A DNA stretch of 64,000 nt from Kribbella soli (GTDB taxonomy: Bacteria > Actinomycetota > Actinomycetes > Propionibacteriales > Kribbellaceae): NCBI RefSeq assembly GCF_004331345.1, contig NZ_SJJZ01000001.1, forward strand, positions 434,001 to 498,000, written 5' to 3'. The position numbers were made by a program, and so were the translations under genes. Under the pieces are notes generated by a model, which was given only the letters and a program-made list of their open reading frames with translations, did no database searches and had not been told where the DNA came from. This document shows positions 23,642 to 31,761 of the stretch, in pieces. The first letter of the stretch is position 1. Each line of letters starts with the position of its first letter.

Positions 23642-26116
23642 GTGAGGAAACCCAGCTTGTTGCTGACAGCAATCACCTTGGTCATCGGTCTGGTCCAGGT
23701 GGGCACGGCGCAGGCCGCCGCACCCGCCGGCGTGTTCCAGGACTTCGAGGCCGACGGCGACCTGCAGGGCGCGACCGTCACTCTGCCGCAGGTCGACAGG
23801 ATCGAGCGCACCGCTGACCCAACCCACGGCAACTCCGGCGTGAGGTTCACCATTGGCCCGTCCAACACTCCGGGAGCCAGTGCGTCGTCCGCCATCAACC
23901 TGTACGCCGGAACGCCGAGCCTCCCGGTGTCGGACTGGTCCGGTCACACCGTGCTGGGCTTCGACTTCTTCACCGAGCAGGACTACACGACCGTCGGACG
24001 GATCACGGTCCGGGACCAGTCGAACAAGGCATGGGGCATGGATTACCCGATCCGGGCCCGCGACTGGACGCCGATCACGCTACGGATGAGCACAATCGCG
24101 GCCGCCGGTGTCGACATCACCCGGATCGCCTACCTCAGCTTCTCGATGCCGCGGTCCAAGACACCCGTCATCGGTCACTACGACGCCTTCCGGCTCGTCG
24201 ACAGCTACCCGTACGACCAAACGCCGTACGGCGACAAGGCAGCCGCCCAGCTACTGCGGCTGGTCGACTTCAACGGCGTACTGACGAAGCTTGCGGAGCA
24301 GATCGAGGGTCTCGGTCGGTCGCTCGGGCACGGGTCCACTGACGAGCGGTTGCGGGCTCAGGTGCGGGCCGCGGAAGCGCAGTGCGCCGAACTGCGGCAG
24401 AAGCTGGGGCCGATGACGTATGCGGAGTACCAGCCGTTCAACGCAGGCGTGACCGCGTTGCAGCGGACCGTGCCGCGGTTGTCGAACACCATCCAGGCGC
24501 GGGCGCACGACCGCGGCGCCGACTTCGGTGTGGAGTCGGCCGACTCGATGGCGTTGGTTTACCCGAAGGACTTGCCGTTCACCTCGACCGGTACGGCGCC
24601 GACGGTGTCGCTGACCCGTGGCGAGTACGAGAACGTGCAGGCCGTCGTACTGCCGTTCGCCGAACCCCTGACCGGCGTACAGGCCCGAGTGACGTCCGTG
24701 TCCGGCAAAGGTGCGCTGCAGGCCACGGTCGCTCCGGTCGGTTCGCTCAACGTGACGCCGACGAACGTGTACCACCGGCCGACGTACGCCGGTTGGACGC
24801 CAGACCCGATCCGTGATGACCTGACGTCGGTCGACGTACCCGCGGACACGTTCCAGCCGTACTGGATCAGGCTGAAGGCAGCGGCAACAGCCGCCCCTGG
24901 CACGTACCACGTCACGGTCGCGTTCTCCGCAGCCGGCAAGCGGACCCGCACCATGTCCGTCGCCGCCAAGGTCTGGCCCGTGACGGTGCCCGACGCGCCG
25001 AAGCTCAACACCACGTTCCAGTTCACGCCCGCGATCGTGAACGACCTCTACGGGATCACCGACCCGGCGGCGCAGGAGGCCGCCAAGCATCAGTACTGGT
25101 CCTTCCTGCACGACTACAAGATCGAGCCGGACCAGCTCTACACCTGCGCCTGCATCCCCTCGAACGCGAACCCGGTGATCGTGCCGACCCCGGTCGAGGA
25201 TGTGCTCTACATCCGGGACCACTACGGACTGCGTGACTTCAACGCGTTCTATCTGTGGGCCGGCCTGCTCAACCCGTCCAAGCCCGAGACGTGGCAGGCA
25301 CAGATCGACACGTGGATCGCCCAGTTACGGACCGCGATGGACAGCTACCGCGCGGCAGGTGTCGACAAATATGCATATGTGTACGGCTTCGACGAGGCGA
25401 ACGGCCCGCTGCTGCAGGCGGCGAAGCAGACCTTCGCCGCCGTGAAGCAGGCGTTCCCGGACCTGCCGATCCTCACCACGCTGCGGGACAACTCGATGGG
25501 CGTCGACACCGGGCTGGCCGGCCTCGTCGACATCTGGGCGCCGCAGCAGGACCTGTACGACCAGTCAGTCGCCGAGCGAACCCGGGCCCGTGGCGACCAG
25601 GCTTGGTGGTACCCGGACATCGCCACCGGCTCGCCGTTGCCGAACTGGTTCAACGGCTACCGGCCGATCGATGCCCGTACGTTGGTCGGTCCAATGTCCT
25701 ACAAGGCTGGCGTGGAAGGCGTTCTGTACTACGCGACCAACCGCTGGCTCCGCTCCGACCACGCCAACCAGCTGCTGGTGAACGACGGGATCCTGTCCGC
25801 GTGGAAGGCAGCGACGTTCAACGGTACGGCGGGTGACGGGTCGATGTTCTACCCGGGGCCGAACGGCCCGATGGCGTCGATCCGGCTGGAGAACTTCCGC
25901 GACGGGATGGAGGACTACAACCTCCTGTGGCTCCTGCAGCACGACCTGCAGAGCAACCCGGATCTCCCGGCGCCGCTGAAGGCACACGCCGCCAAACTGC
26001 TCGCGGCCGACGCCGTGGTGACCAACCAGCGCACCTTCACCGAGGACCCGGCGCGCTACCGCGCCTGGCGCACCGACGTCATCGCCACCCTCACCACCAT
26101 CAGGGGTCTAGAGTGA
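23642..26116 (+). CDS. Secreted DUF4091 / GH123-like glycoside hydrolase
   Basis: An 824-residue exported protein. The GTG start at 23642 follows an AGAGGAG site and gives a clear Sec signal (about 1-28, VRKPSLLLTAITLV...AQAAA). Residues about 30-190 look like a beta-sandwich carbohydrate-binding region (FQDFEADGDLQGATVTLPQV). The rest is a DUF4091-type catalytic region with WLLQHDL..., GMEDYNLLW near the end. The adjacent acid pair D584-E585 in VYGFDEANG resembles the D-E pair used by GH123 enzymes with neighbouring-group catalysis. The substrate is probably an amino-sugar glycan, which is an inference. It is under its own operator-bearing promoter. Confidence 0.82.
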   Translation: MRKPSLLLTAITLVIGLVQVGTAQAAAPAGVFQDFEADGDLQGATVTLPQVDRIERTADPTHGNSGVRFTIGPSNTPGASASSAINLYAGTPSLPVSDWSGHTVLGFDFFTEQDYTTVGRITVRDQSNKAWGMDYPIRARDWTPITLRMSTIAAAGVDITRIAYLSFSMPRSKTPVIGHYDAFRLVDSYPYDQTPYGDKAAAQLLRLVDFNGVLTKLAEQIEGLGRSLGHGSTDERLRAQVRAAEAQCAELRQKLGPMTYAEYQPFNAGVTALQRTVPRLSNTIQARAHDRGADFGVESADSMALVYPKDLPFTSTGTAPTVSLTRGEYENVQAVVLPFAEPLTGVQARVTSVSGKGALQATVAPVGSLNVTPTNVYHRPTYAGWTPDPIRDDLTSVDVPADTFQPYWIRLKAAATAAPGTYHVTVAFSAAGKRTRTMSVAAKVWPVTVPDAPKLNTTFQFTPAIVNDLYGITDPAAQEAAKHQYWSFLHDYKIEPDQLYTCACIPSNANPVIVPTPVEDVLYIRDHYGLRDFNAFYLWAGLLNPSKPETWQAQIDTWIAQLRTAMDSYRAAGVDKYAYVYGFDEANGPLLQAAKQTFAAVKQAFPDLPILTTLRDNSMGVDTGLAGLVDIWAPQQDLYDQSVAERTRARGDQAWWYPDIATGSPLPNWFNGYRPIDARTLVGPMSYKAGVEGVLYYATNRWLRSDHANQLLVNDGILSAWKAATFNGTAGDGSMFYPGPNGPMASIRLENFRDGMEDYNLLWLLQHDLQSNPDLPAPLKAHAAKLLAADAVVTNQRTFTEDPARYRAWRTDVIATLTTIRGLE

Positions 26117-26120
26117 GCGC

Positions 26121-26408
26121 ATGAGTGAGCTCTTGACCGACGACCAGATCGACCTTGCGTTGCGCGACCACATCCCGGAGTGGAAGGTCGTGGACAACGA
26201 GCTGGTCCGAAGCGTCAAGAGGGACACGTTCCTGGACGGCATCCGGCTGGTGGCGACCGTCGGGCAGTTGGCGGAGTCGATGAACCACCACCCGGACATG
26301 GACATCCGCTACACGACCATCACGTTCCGGGTCAGCAGCCACGAGGCCGGCGGCATCACCGACGACGACCTCGTGCTCGCGCGGCACATCGACACGGCTG
26401 CAGGCTAG
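26121..26408 (+). CDS. 4a-hydroxytetrahydrobiopterin dehydratase (pterin-4a-carbinolamine dehydratase)
   Basis: A 95-residue PCD/DCoH enzyme that dehydrates 4a-hydroxytetrahydropterin (EC 4.2.1.96), recycling the cofactor of aromatic amino acid hydroxylases. The signature is complete: ESMNHHPDMDIRYTTITF with H56 and H57, then SSHEAGGIT with H74. It has the usual compact length. The start lies 4 bp after the DUF4091 stop, although function does not link them. No aromatic hydroxylase is in the window, so the partner is elsewhere or the protein is used differently. Confidence 0.93.
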   Translation: MSELLTDDQIDLALRDHIPEWKVVDNELVRSVKRDTFLDGIRLVATVGQLAESMNHHPDMDIRYTTITFRVSSHEAGGITDDDLVLARHIDTAAG

Positions 26409-26476
26409 GCGCCGGCTGACCTGTTTCCGTCATGGCGCTTGTCGGCCACGGCGAGCGCTGGTTCGGTGTGCCTGAA

Positions 26477-26496
26477 ATCCCTTACACCTAAGGGAT
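26477..26496 (+). promoter_or_regulatory. Hairpin overlapping the start codon of the beta-propeller gene
   Basis: ATCCCTTA at 26477-26484 pairs with TAAGGGAT at 26489-26496 around CACC. The 3' arm includes the first two bases of the ATG (26495-26497) and the only ribosome-site-like purines (TAAGGG), so both would be hidden in a folded leader. Confidence 0.55.
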
Positions 26497-27553
26497 GACC
26501 GTCCTCGGAACCGCCTTGACCGTCCTTCTCGCGCTGACTCCTCCGTACGCCGGTGCCGCGGACCCCGGCTGGTTCTGGAACCGTCCGCACTGCGACACCG
26601 TGTACGGCGACGGCTCGGTGACGATCACCGAGTCCGACGGCGCGACCCTCGCCCCCACGACCGGCAAGTTGCGCGCCGTCACGTACGCGAAGGTCGCCGC
26701 GCTGCAGGAACCGAACACGCTCGTGAGCATCGGCCAGCAGACGATCCAGCGCTCCAGTGACGCCGGCTGCAGCTGGCAGTTGCTCGACAAGACACCGGAC
26801 GACCTGAGCACGTACGACGTACAGCCAGGTCCGAGCGACTCGGCGTACGTCTACAGCGTCAACGACCAGCCCATCCATCGCGTGCACGGCTCGCAGGTCA
26901 CCACGGTTCTCGGGCCGGTCGCCGGCGGCGGACTGGCCGCGCTGGACGCACGGCCCGGACAACTGCGGGTCGTGGCCGGCGACGGGCAGCTCTACGACTC
27001 CTCGAACGACGGCGAGACCTGGCAGCGCGTCGGCGTACCGCCTGCTCGTGATCTCTTCCTGTACGACGCCGTGGTGGATCCGCGGAACCCGGATCACGTG
27101 GTGGTCGGCGTGATGTCGGACGGTGTGTACCTGACGTTCGACGGCGGGCGGACGTGGACCCGGTCGGTGCCGGTCGAGCGGGTGAACGCGTTCAGCCTGG
27201 CGATGTCGCCGGCCGACCCGTCGAAGGTGTGGATGGAGGGGTACGACCGGGACCGGTCGACCCGGTTCATCTGGGAGTCGACCGACGGCGGGCAGAAGTT
27301 CCGCGAGGTGCTGGACCAGAGCCGGGCCGACCTGGTCAACGGCAACAAGATGTGGGCCTCACCGGTCGACCCGGACCTTCTCTACTTCAGCTACGGCACG
27401 TCCTTCATGAACTTCGGCGCCGACCTCTACCGCTTCGTCCCCTCCACCGGCGCCCTCACCAAGAACCACAACAAGAACGACGGCATCCCGTCCCTCGCCT
27501 TCAACCCCTCGAACCCGAGCATCCTCTACCTGGGGCTCGCCGAGGAGCGGTGA
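26495..27553 (+). CDS. Secreted BNR/Asp-box beta-propeller protein (DAIP-like)
   Basis: A 352-residue protein with an N-terminal hydrophobic signal (about 1-22, ending YAGAAD) that lacks a strong basic n-region. The mature part contains four or more Asp-box repeats (SSDAGCSW, SNDGETW, TFDGGRTW, STDGGQKF), which mark sialidase/VPS10-type propellers. The overall pattern resembles the dispase autolysis-inducing protein of Streptomyces, an extracellular seven-bladed propeller; this match is from memory of the family and is tentative. No catalytic Arg triad of sialidases is obvious, so a binding role is more likely. In-frame stop TAA at 26489-26491 fixes the earliest start at ATG 26495. Confidence 0.78.
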   Translation: MTVLGTALTVLLALTPPYAGAADPGWFWNRPHCDTVYGDGSVTITESDGATLAPTTGKLRAVTYAKVAALQEPNTLVSIGQQTIQRSSDAGCSWQLLDKTPDDLSTYDVQPGPSDSAYVYSVNDQPIHRVHGSQVTTVLGPVAGGGLAALDARPGQLRVVAGDGQLYDSSNDGETWQRVGVPPARDLFLYDAVVDPRNPDHVVVGVMSDGVYLTFDGGRTWTRSVPVERVNAFSLAMSPADPSKVWMEGYDRDRSTRFIWESTDGGQKFREVLDQSRADLVNGNKMWASPVDPDLLYFSYGTSFMNFGADLYRFVPSTGALTKNHNKNDGIPSLAFNPSNPSILYLGLAEER

Positions 27554-27570
27554 GGTAGGGCGGACCTGCG

Positions 27571-27652
27571 CCACTCACCAACCCTCGCCCAAGGGCGCTC
27601 CGAGGACCGGGCTGAGCGTGGACAGCGCGACCTGTCGGTGGTTGGTGAGTGG
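27571..27652. repeat. 13-bp inverted repeat enclosing a structured 56-nt segment
   Basis: CCACTCACCAACC at 27571-27583 and GGTTGGTGAGTGG at 27640-27652 are perfect complements. Between them is a second small hairpin, CGCCC-AA-GGGCG at about 27586-27597. It follows the propeller gene by 18 bp and precedes the acyltransferase-like gene. It could be a terminator, a small structured RNA or a MITE-like insertion. Confidence 0.65.
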
Positions 27653-27719
27653 TGGACGTCCGCGCCTCGCGCCTGAGATCGTAAGTCCCTGGCTCGATTA
27701 CATCGGTTACCGTTGATGA

Positions 27720-28544
27720 GTGACGAGTGTTGAGGAATATCGCCTGCTCGGGTTCGCCGATGCCGACCGGGAGGCGGCCGAGGCGTTCACGCCGGATCAG
27801 ACGGCGGTGAAGGAGCTCGCGGACCAGATCCGCGGCGCAATCGGGAAGCTCGGCAGCGAGCCGGAGTTCACGATGCCGGAGGACCCGCGGAACTCGGTCC
27901 AGGCCTTCCTGGACACCGTGCCGGACATCCGCCGGTTCCACACGGAGCGAGGCATTCCGGACGACATCAGCTGGGCGACGCTGGCCGATCTGGGACAGCA
28001 GCTCAAGGTGAGTCGTCGTACGCACGGCGAGTACAGCCTGGAGACGCACTGGTGGTTGACGAACTTCTGGGTCGGCAACATCTACTGGCTCGGGCGCCTG
28101 CAGTACATGCTGTTCCAGGTCACGGAGGACAAGCCGGTGCCCGGCACCCAGCCCGGTGAGTGGATCATCGGCGTGCACATCCCGGAGACCGGTCCGCTGA
28201 CGCCGGAGCTGGTCGACGACAGCATCCAGCAGGCCCGCGAGTTCTTCCCGCGGCACTTCCCGGAGTACCCGGTGCAGACGGCGAACCTGTGGTCCTGGCT
28301 GCTTGACCCGTACCTGCTCGACAATCTTCCGCAGGACTCGAACATGGTGAAGTTCGGCCGCCGCTTCACGCCGTACGGGACGCCGAACGACAGCCAGGAC
28401 AGCGCGATCTTCTTCACGTTCCGCACCCACGGCCTGGACCACCTCGACGAGCTCCCGCAGGACACCCGCCTGCAGCGGCTCGTCGTCGGCCGGATCAAGG
28501 ACGGCGGCACCTGGCAGAGCGCGTACGGCTACACCCGGCTATGA
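27720..28544 (+). CDS. Acyltransferase-like protein with GNAT_C domain
   Basis: A 274-residue protein with a GTG start. The C-terminal region (about 75-270) fits the GNAT_C type seen in bacterial N-acyltransferase-like proteins: SLETHWWLTNFWVGNIYWLGRLQYMLF in pattern, then VHIPETGPLTPELVDDS and WLLDPYLLDNLPQDSNMVKFGRRF. The N-terminal 70 residues look like the matching NAT_N half. The catalytic reaction and substrate are not known. Its 3' end overlaps the convergent deacetylase gene by 6 bp. Confidence 0.75.
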   Translation: MTSVEEYRLLGFADADREAAEAFTPDQTAVKELADQIRGAIGKLGSEPEFTMPEDPRNSVQAFLDTVPDIRRFHTERGIPDDISWATLADLGQQLKVSRRTHGEYSLETHWWLTNFWVGNIYWLGRLQYMLFQVTEDKPVPGTQPGEWIIGVHIPETGPLTPELVDDSIQQAREFFPRHFPEYPVQTANLWSWLLDPYLLDNLPQDSNMVKFGRRFTPYGTPNDSQDSAIFFTFRTHGLDHLDELPQDTRLQRLVVGRIKDGGTWQSAYGYTRL

Positions 28545-29768
28545 CGGGCGATTCTGGCCGCTAGGTACGCCGTACTTCTGCAGCCAGCTCGCCAGCTCCA
28601 TGTTGGACACGCACCGTACGTCGGGCTGCTTGCACGTCTCCGTCACGAAGGTGGTCAGCGCATCCGAGTACACGCTGTTGTTCCAGCGGTTGAAGTGGTT
28701 ACCGAGAAACAGTGGCGGGTTGCCGCTCGCGCGCGACTTCGCGAGCGCCTGCCGGTAGGTCGCGAGGACCTGCGCCTTCAGCGCGGGCGCCTGTGCGATC
28801 GGCGCCTTGCGTGCCTGGGTCTGCGCGAACCACAGGTTGTAGTCCATCGTCAGCGTCTTCTTGGCGGTGCCGGCCAGCGTCACCGATTCCAGCGGGAAGT
28901 TCCACAGGCCGTCGGCCTTCTTCGGCCAGGCGATGTACCCGGGCGCGGAGGCGTCGTACAGCATGCCGCGCTGTGCCATCGCGAGCCGGTACGCGGGGCG
29001 GTTGCCCTCCAGGCACGGTGTCCGCATGCCCTTCACGGTGGCTGGGTCGAACGGCGGCTCGACGGTTTTGCCGGTTGCCAGTGACGGGCCGGTCCGCACC
29101 ATTTGGTCGAACGCGCTCAGTTCGGCGCTCCACTGCGCGGTCGTCCAGCGGCCGATGCCGGTCGTGCCGCAGAAGTGCCCGTTCGCGTGGGTGCCGATCT
29201 CGTGGCCCTCGGCGATCGCCTCGCGCAGTACCTTCGTGCGGCCGAGGATGTCGGGTGTGTCTCCCCAGCCGATGTCGGAGGCGCCGGGCTTCTTGTACGG
29301 CGGTTTGTAGTCGGTGCGCCGGTCGCCCGGGTACAGGTACGGGCCGGAGAGGAAGAACGTCATCCGCGCGTTGACCTGTTTCGCGACGGCACGCCAGCGG
29401 GCCCAGAGTGCAAGATCGCCCGCGCCGTCGAAGGAGACGACGACGAACAACGGCGGTTTGCCGTCGGGCAGCCGTCCCGGGAAGGATCGTAGTACCGGAG
29501 CCGCCGCGGGCAGCTTCCCTGGCGGAGCAGTCGGAGGCGTCGAAGGCGTCGAAGGTGGTGGTGTCGACGGCTTCGTGGTCGACGCGGATGCAGTGGGCTT
29601 CGGCGCTGGAGAGCTGGGCTTGGGCGCCGGAGTGCTCGGCTTCGGCTTGCCGGTGGGTGTGGGAGCGGTAGGGCTGGCAGCACCTTCCAGCGGTACGTCG
29701 GCACATCCGGCCAGCACCGCCGCGGCTACGAGCGCGACGGCCGCGAGGTTCGCCCCAGGCCTCACCAC
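28539..29768 (-). CDS. Lipoprotein with polysaccharide-deacetylase-like domain
   Basis: A 409-residue exported lipoprotein. The lipobox LAGC puts the lipid on C22. Residues about 30-90 are a Pro/Thr/Ser-rich wall-spanning linker. The rest is a NodB-type barrel: VVVSFDGAGD stands where SFDDGPD is usual, and EIGTHANGHF gives the H-x3-H metal motif. RTPCLEGNRPAY may replace the RPPYG loop. The altered first motif keeps one Asp and moves the other, so deacetylase activity is uncertain. It may be a variant enzyme or a binding relative. The likely place of action is the cell wall or an extracellular glycan. Confidence 0.78.
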   Translation of the reverse strand: MVRPGANLAAVALVAAAVLAGCADVPLEGAASPTAPTPTGKPKPSTPAPKPSSPAPKPTASASTTKPSTPPPSTPSTPPTAPPGKLPAAAPVLRSFPGRLPDGKPPLFVVVSFDGAGDLALWARWRAVAKQVNARMTFFLSGPYLYPGDRRTDYKPPYKKPGASDIGWGDTPDILGRTKVLREAIAEGHEIGTHANGHFCGTTGIGRWTTAQWSAELSAFDQMVRTGPSLATGKTVEPPFDPATVKGMRTPCLEGNRPAYRLAMAQRGMLYDASAPGYIAWPKKADGLWNFPLESVTLAGTAKKTLTMDYNLWFAQTQARKAPIAQAPALKAQVLATYRQALAKSRASGNPPLFLGNHFNRWNNSVYSDALTTFVTETCKQPDVRCVSNMELASWLQKYGVPSGQNRPS

Positions 29769-29843
29769 GGGTCTACTGACGCATGGAAGCCGTCAAAGGT
29801 TGGCCCGGGACACGCGCGTGCGCGGAAACCGGGGCGGGGATCG

Positions 29844-30473
29844 TTAAGCGGCCGTGACCTTCGCCGCGCGGCGCTTCACGACGATCCGGCGGGACGTCTC
29901 GACGACGAGACCGATGACCGCGGCCAGGCTCAGGCTGAACGCGAGCCCCTTCAGCTGGTCGTGCGCGAACGCGTCGCCGCCGAGGTATCCGAGCAGGGCG
30001 ACGTACGTGTAGGCAACCGTCACACCGGCGATCGTGAACACGATGAACTTCTTGAACGAGTACCGCGTCGCGCCCGCCGTCAGCGTCGCGACCATCCGGG
30101 CTCCCGGGATGTAGCGGACCGTCATCAGGATCAGCCCGCCGCGTGAGTGCAGCGCGGCCGAGACCTTCTCGTAGAGCCGTTGGCGGCGCTCCTGGCGCTT
30201 CATCCAGCGGTGCAGCGCGGGTCCGGAGCCGCGGCCCAGGAAGTAGCAGACGGACTCGCCGATGACAGAGCCGGCCATCGCGACCGTGATGACGAGCAGC
30301 AGGTTCTGGTGACCGGCGGCCGCCGCCATGCCGGCGGTGATCACCATGCCTTCGCTGGGCACCACCGGGAACACCGCATCGATCGCCGCAGCGGCGAACA
30401 GGATGAGCAGCAGCCAATGCGAGGCCATCGCAATGCCGAGCAGGTGTCGCGCGACCTCCATCAACTCCGTCAC
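29844..30473 (-). CDS. DedA/VTT family membrane protein
   Basis: A 209-residue inner-membrane protein with about five hydrophobic segments. The VTT/SNARE-associated motifs are visible: DAVFPVVPSEGMVITAGMAAA, GESVCYFLGRGSG and RYIPGARMVATLTAGATRYSFKKF (G-x-R-x-V/P pattern). DedA proteins in other bacteria act in membrane lipid (undecaprenyl phosphate or phosphatidylethanolamine) translocation and envelope homeostasis. The exact substrate here is unknown. It is a single gene flanked by 75 and 97 bp gaps. Confidence 0.87.
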   Translation of the reverse strand: MTELMEVARHLLGIAMASHWLLLILFAAAAIDAVFPVVPSEGMVITAGMAAAAGHQNLLLVITVAMAGSVIGESVCYFLGRGSGPALHRWMKRQERRQRLYEKVSAALHSRGGLILMTVRYIPGARMVATLTAGATRYSFKKFIVFTIAGVTVAYTYVALLGYLGGDAFAHDQLKGLAFSLSLAAVIGLVVETSRRIVVKRRAAKVTAA

Positions 30474-30570
30474 CCCGAAAGGATGCCATTCATTGTCAAG
30501 CGAGCCGCAATCCCATCGATGTCATTCAGGCGTGATTCACCCGATGTTCAGTCGATGCCACTGGCTGCGG

Positions 30571-31752
30571 TCAGAGCAGCACGGGGAGTTCGCGGATCGC
30601 GTTCATCAGCAGGCTCGGGTGCCGCGGCGGATCCTGCTCGGGTACGGCGAGCCGCAGCCGCGGGAACCGCTCGAACAGCAGGCCGAGCGCGATCCGGCCC
30701 TCCAGCCGCGCGAGCGGGGCGCCGAGGCAGTGGTGGATGCCGTGCCCGAACGCGAGGTGCGCGGTGTCGGTCCGGGTGATGTCGAGCTCGTCCGCACGCT
30801 CGACCTTCCGGACGTCGCGGTTCGCCGGGAGCAGCGCGAACACGATCATCTCGCCGGCGTCGATCCGGGTTCCGGCGATGTCGATCGGCGCGCGGGCGAC
30901 GTACGGGATCGCGGCCTGCAGCGGACCGTCGTACCGGAGGAGCTCCTCGACGGCCGTGGGCAGCCGCTCCGGCTCGTTCCTCAGCAGCTCGAGCTGGTCG
31001 GGATGCCTCAGCAGAGCGTGTACGCCGTTGGTGATCAGGCTGACCGTCGTCTCGTGGCCGGCTGCGAGCAGCAGGAAGACCATCGAGGTGAGCTCGTCCT
31101 CGCTGAGCCGGTCGCTGCCGTCGCGGGTCGCGATCAGGGCGGACAGCAGGTCGTCGGTCGGCGCCTGCTGCTTCTGCACGATCAGCTCGTGCACGAAAGC
31201 GAGCATCGACGTCGTCGCCTCGATGTACTCCTCGGCGGTGTACACGGCGGCGTTCACGAACACCGACGACCAGCGGCGGAAGTCGTCCCGCCGTACCGCC
31301 GGGATGCCGATCAGCTCGCAAATCACCGTGATCGGGAGCGGGTAGCTGTACGCGTTCACCAGGTCGACCGGCTCGTCCGCGGTGGCCATCTCGTCGAGCA
31401 GGCCGGATGCGATCTCCCGGATCCGCGGCTCGAGCGCCTCGATCCGGCGCCGGGTGAACGCGGCCGTGACGAGTTTGCGCAACCGGGTGTGGTCCGGCGG
31501 GTTCGCACTCAGCATGTGCTGCTCGGTGCGCGCGATCAGGTCGTCCATGACGCTGTCGCGGTGCGGACCGTCCATCGGCGAACGCACCACGTCCGGATGC
31601 GCGAGCAGCTCGCGCGTCTCGGCGTACCCGGTGATGAGCTGGACGGGTACGCCGGTGAACAGCGTGAGGCGCTGCACCGGGCCGGTGGACGCGAGGTCCT
31701 CGAAGCCCCAGTGCCGGGCGATTCCGCTGACTTCCGTGAACGGCTGCCTCAT
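30571..31752 (-). CDS. Cytochrome P450
   Basis: A 393-residue soluble bacterial P450. The I-helix oxygen motif is AGHETT (231-236), the ExxR is EELLR (E270, R273), and the heme loop FGHGIHHCLGAPLAR gives the thiolate C342. The pattern is closest to CYP107/CYP105-type actinobacterial hydroxylases used in secondary metabolism or xenobiotic oxidation. It starts 9 bp after the stop of the large LAL regulator and is transcribed with it. It would need a ferredoxin; the only one in the window is fdxA. The substrate is unknown. Confidence 0.93.
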   Translation of the reverse strand: MRQPFTEVSGIARHWGFEDLASTGPVQRLTLFTGVPVQLITGYAETRELLAHPDVVRSPMDGPHRDSVMDDLIARTEQHMLSANPPDHTRLRKLVTAAFTRRRIEALEPRIREIASGLLDEMATADEPVDLVNAYSYPLPITVICELIGIPAVRRDDFRRWSSVFVNAAVYTAEEYIEATTSMLAFVHELIVQKQQAPTDDLLSALIATRDGSDRLSEDELTSMVFLLLAAGHETTVSLITNGVHALLRHPDQLELLRNEPERLPTAVEELLRYDGPLQAAIPYVARAPIDIAGTRIDAGEMIVFALLPANRDVRKVERADELDITRTDTAHLAFGHGIHHCLGAPLARLEGRIALGLLFERFPRLRLAVPEQDPPRHPSLLMNAIRELPVLL

Positions 31753-31761
31753 GCAGCCAGC

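Noticed and set aside
30474..30570. Direct repeats of CGATGT/CGATGC before the DedA gene
   Set aside because: They are only 6 bp long and irregularly spaced, within chance expectation for a 97-bp gap.
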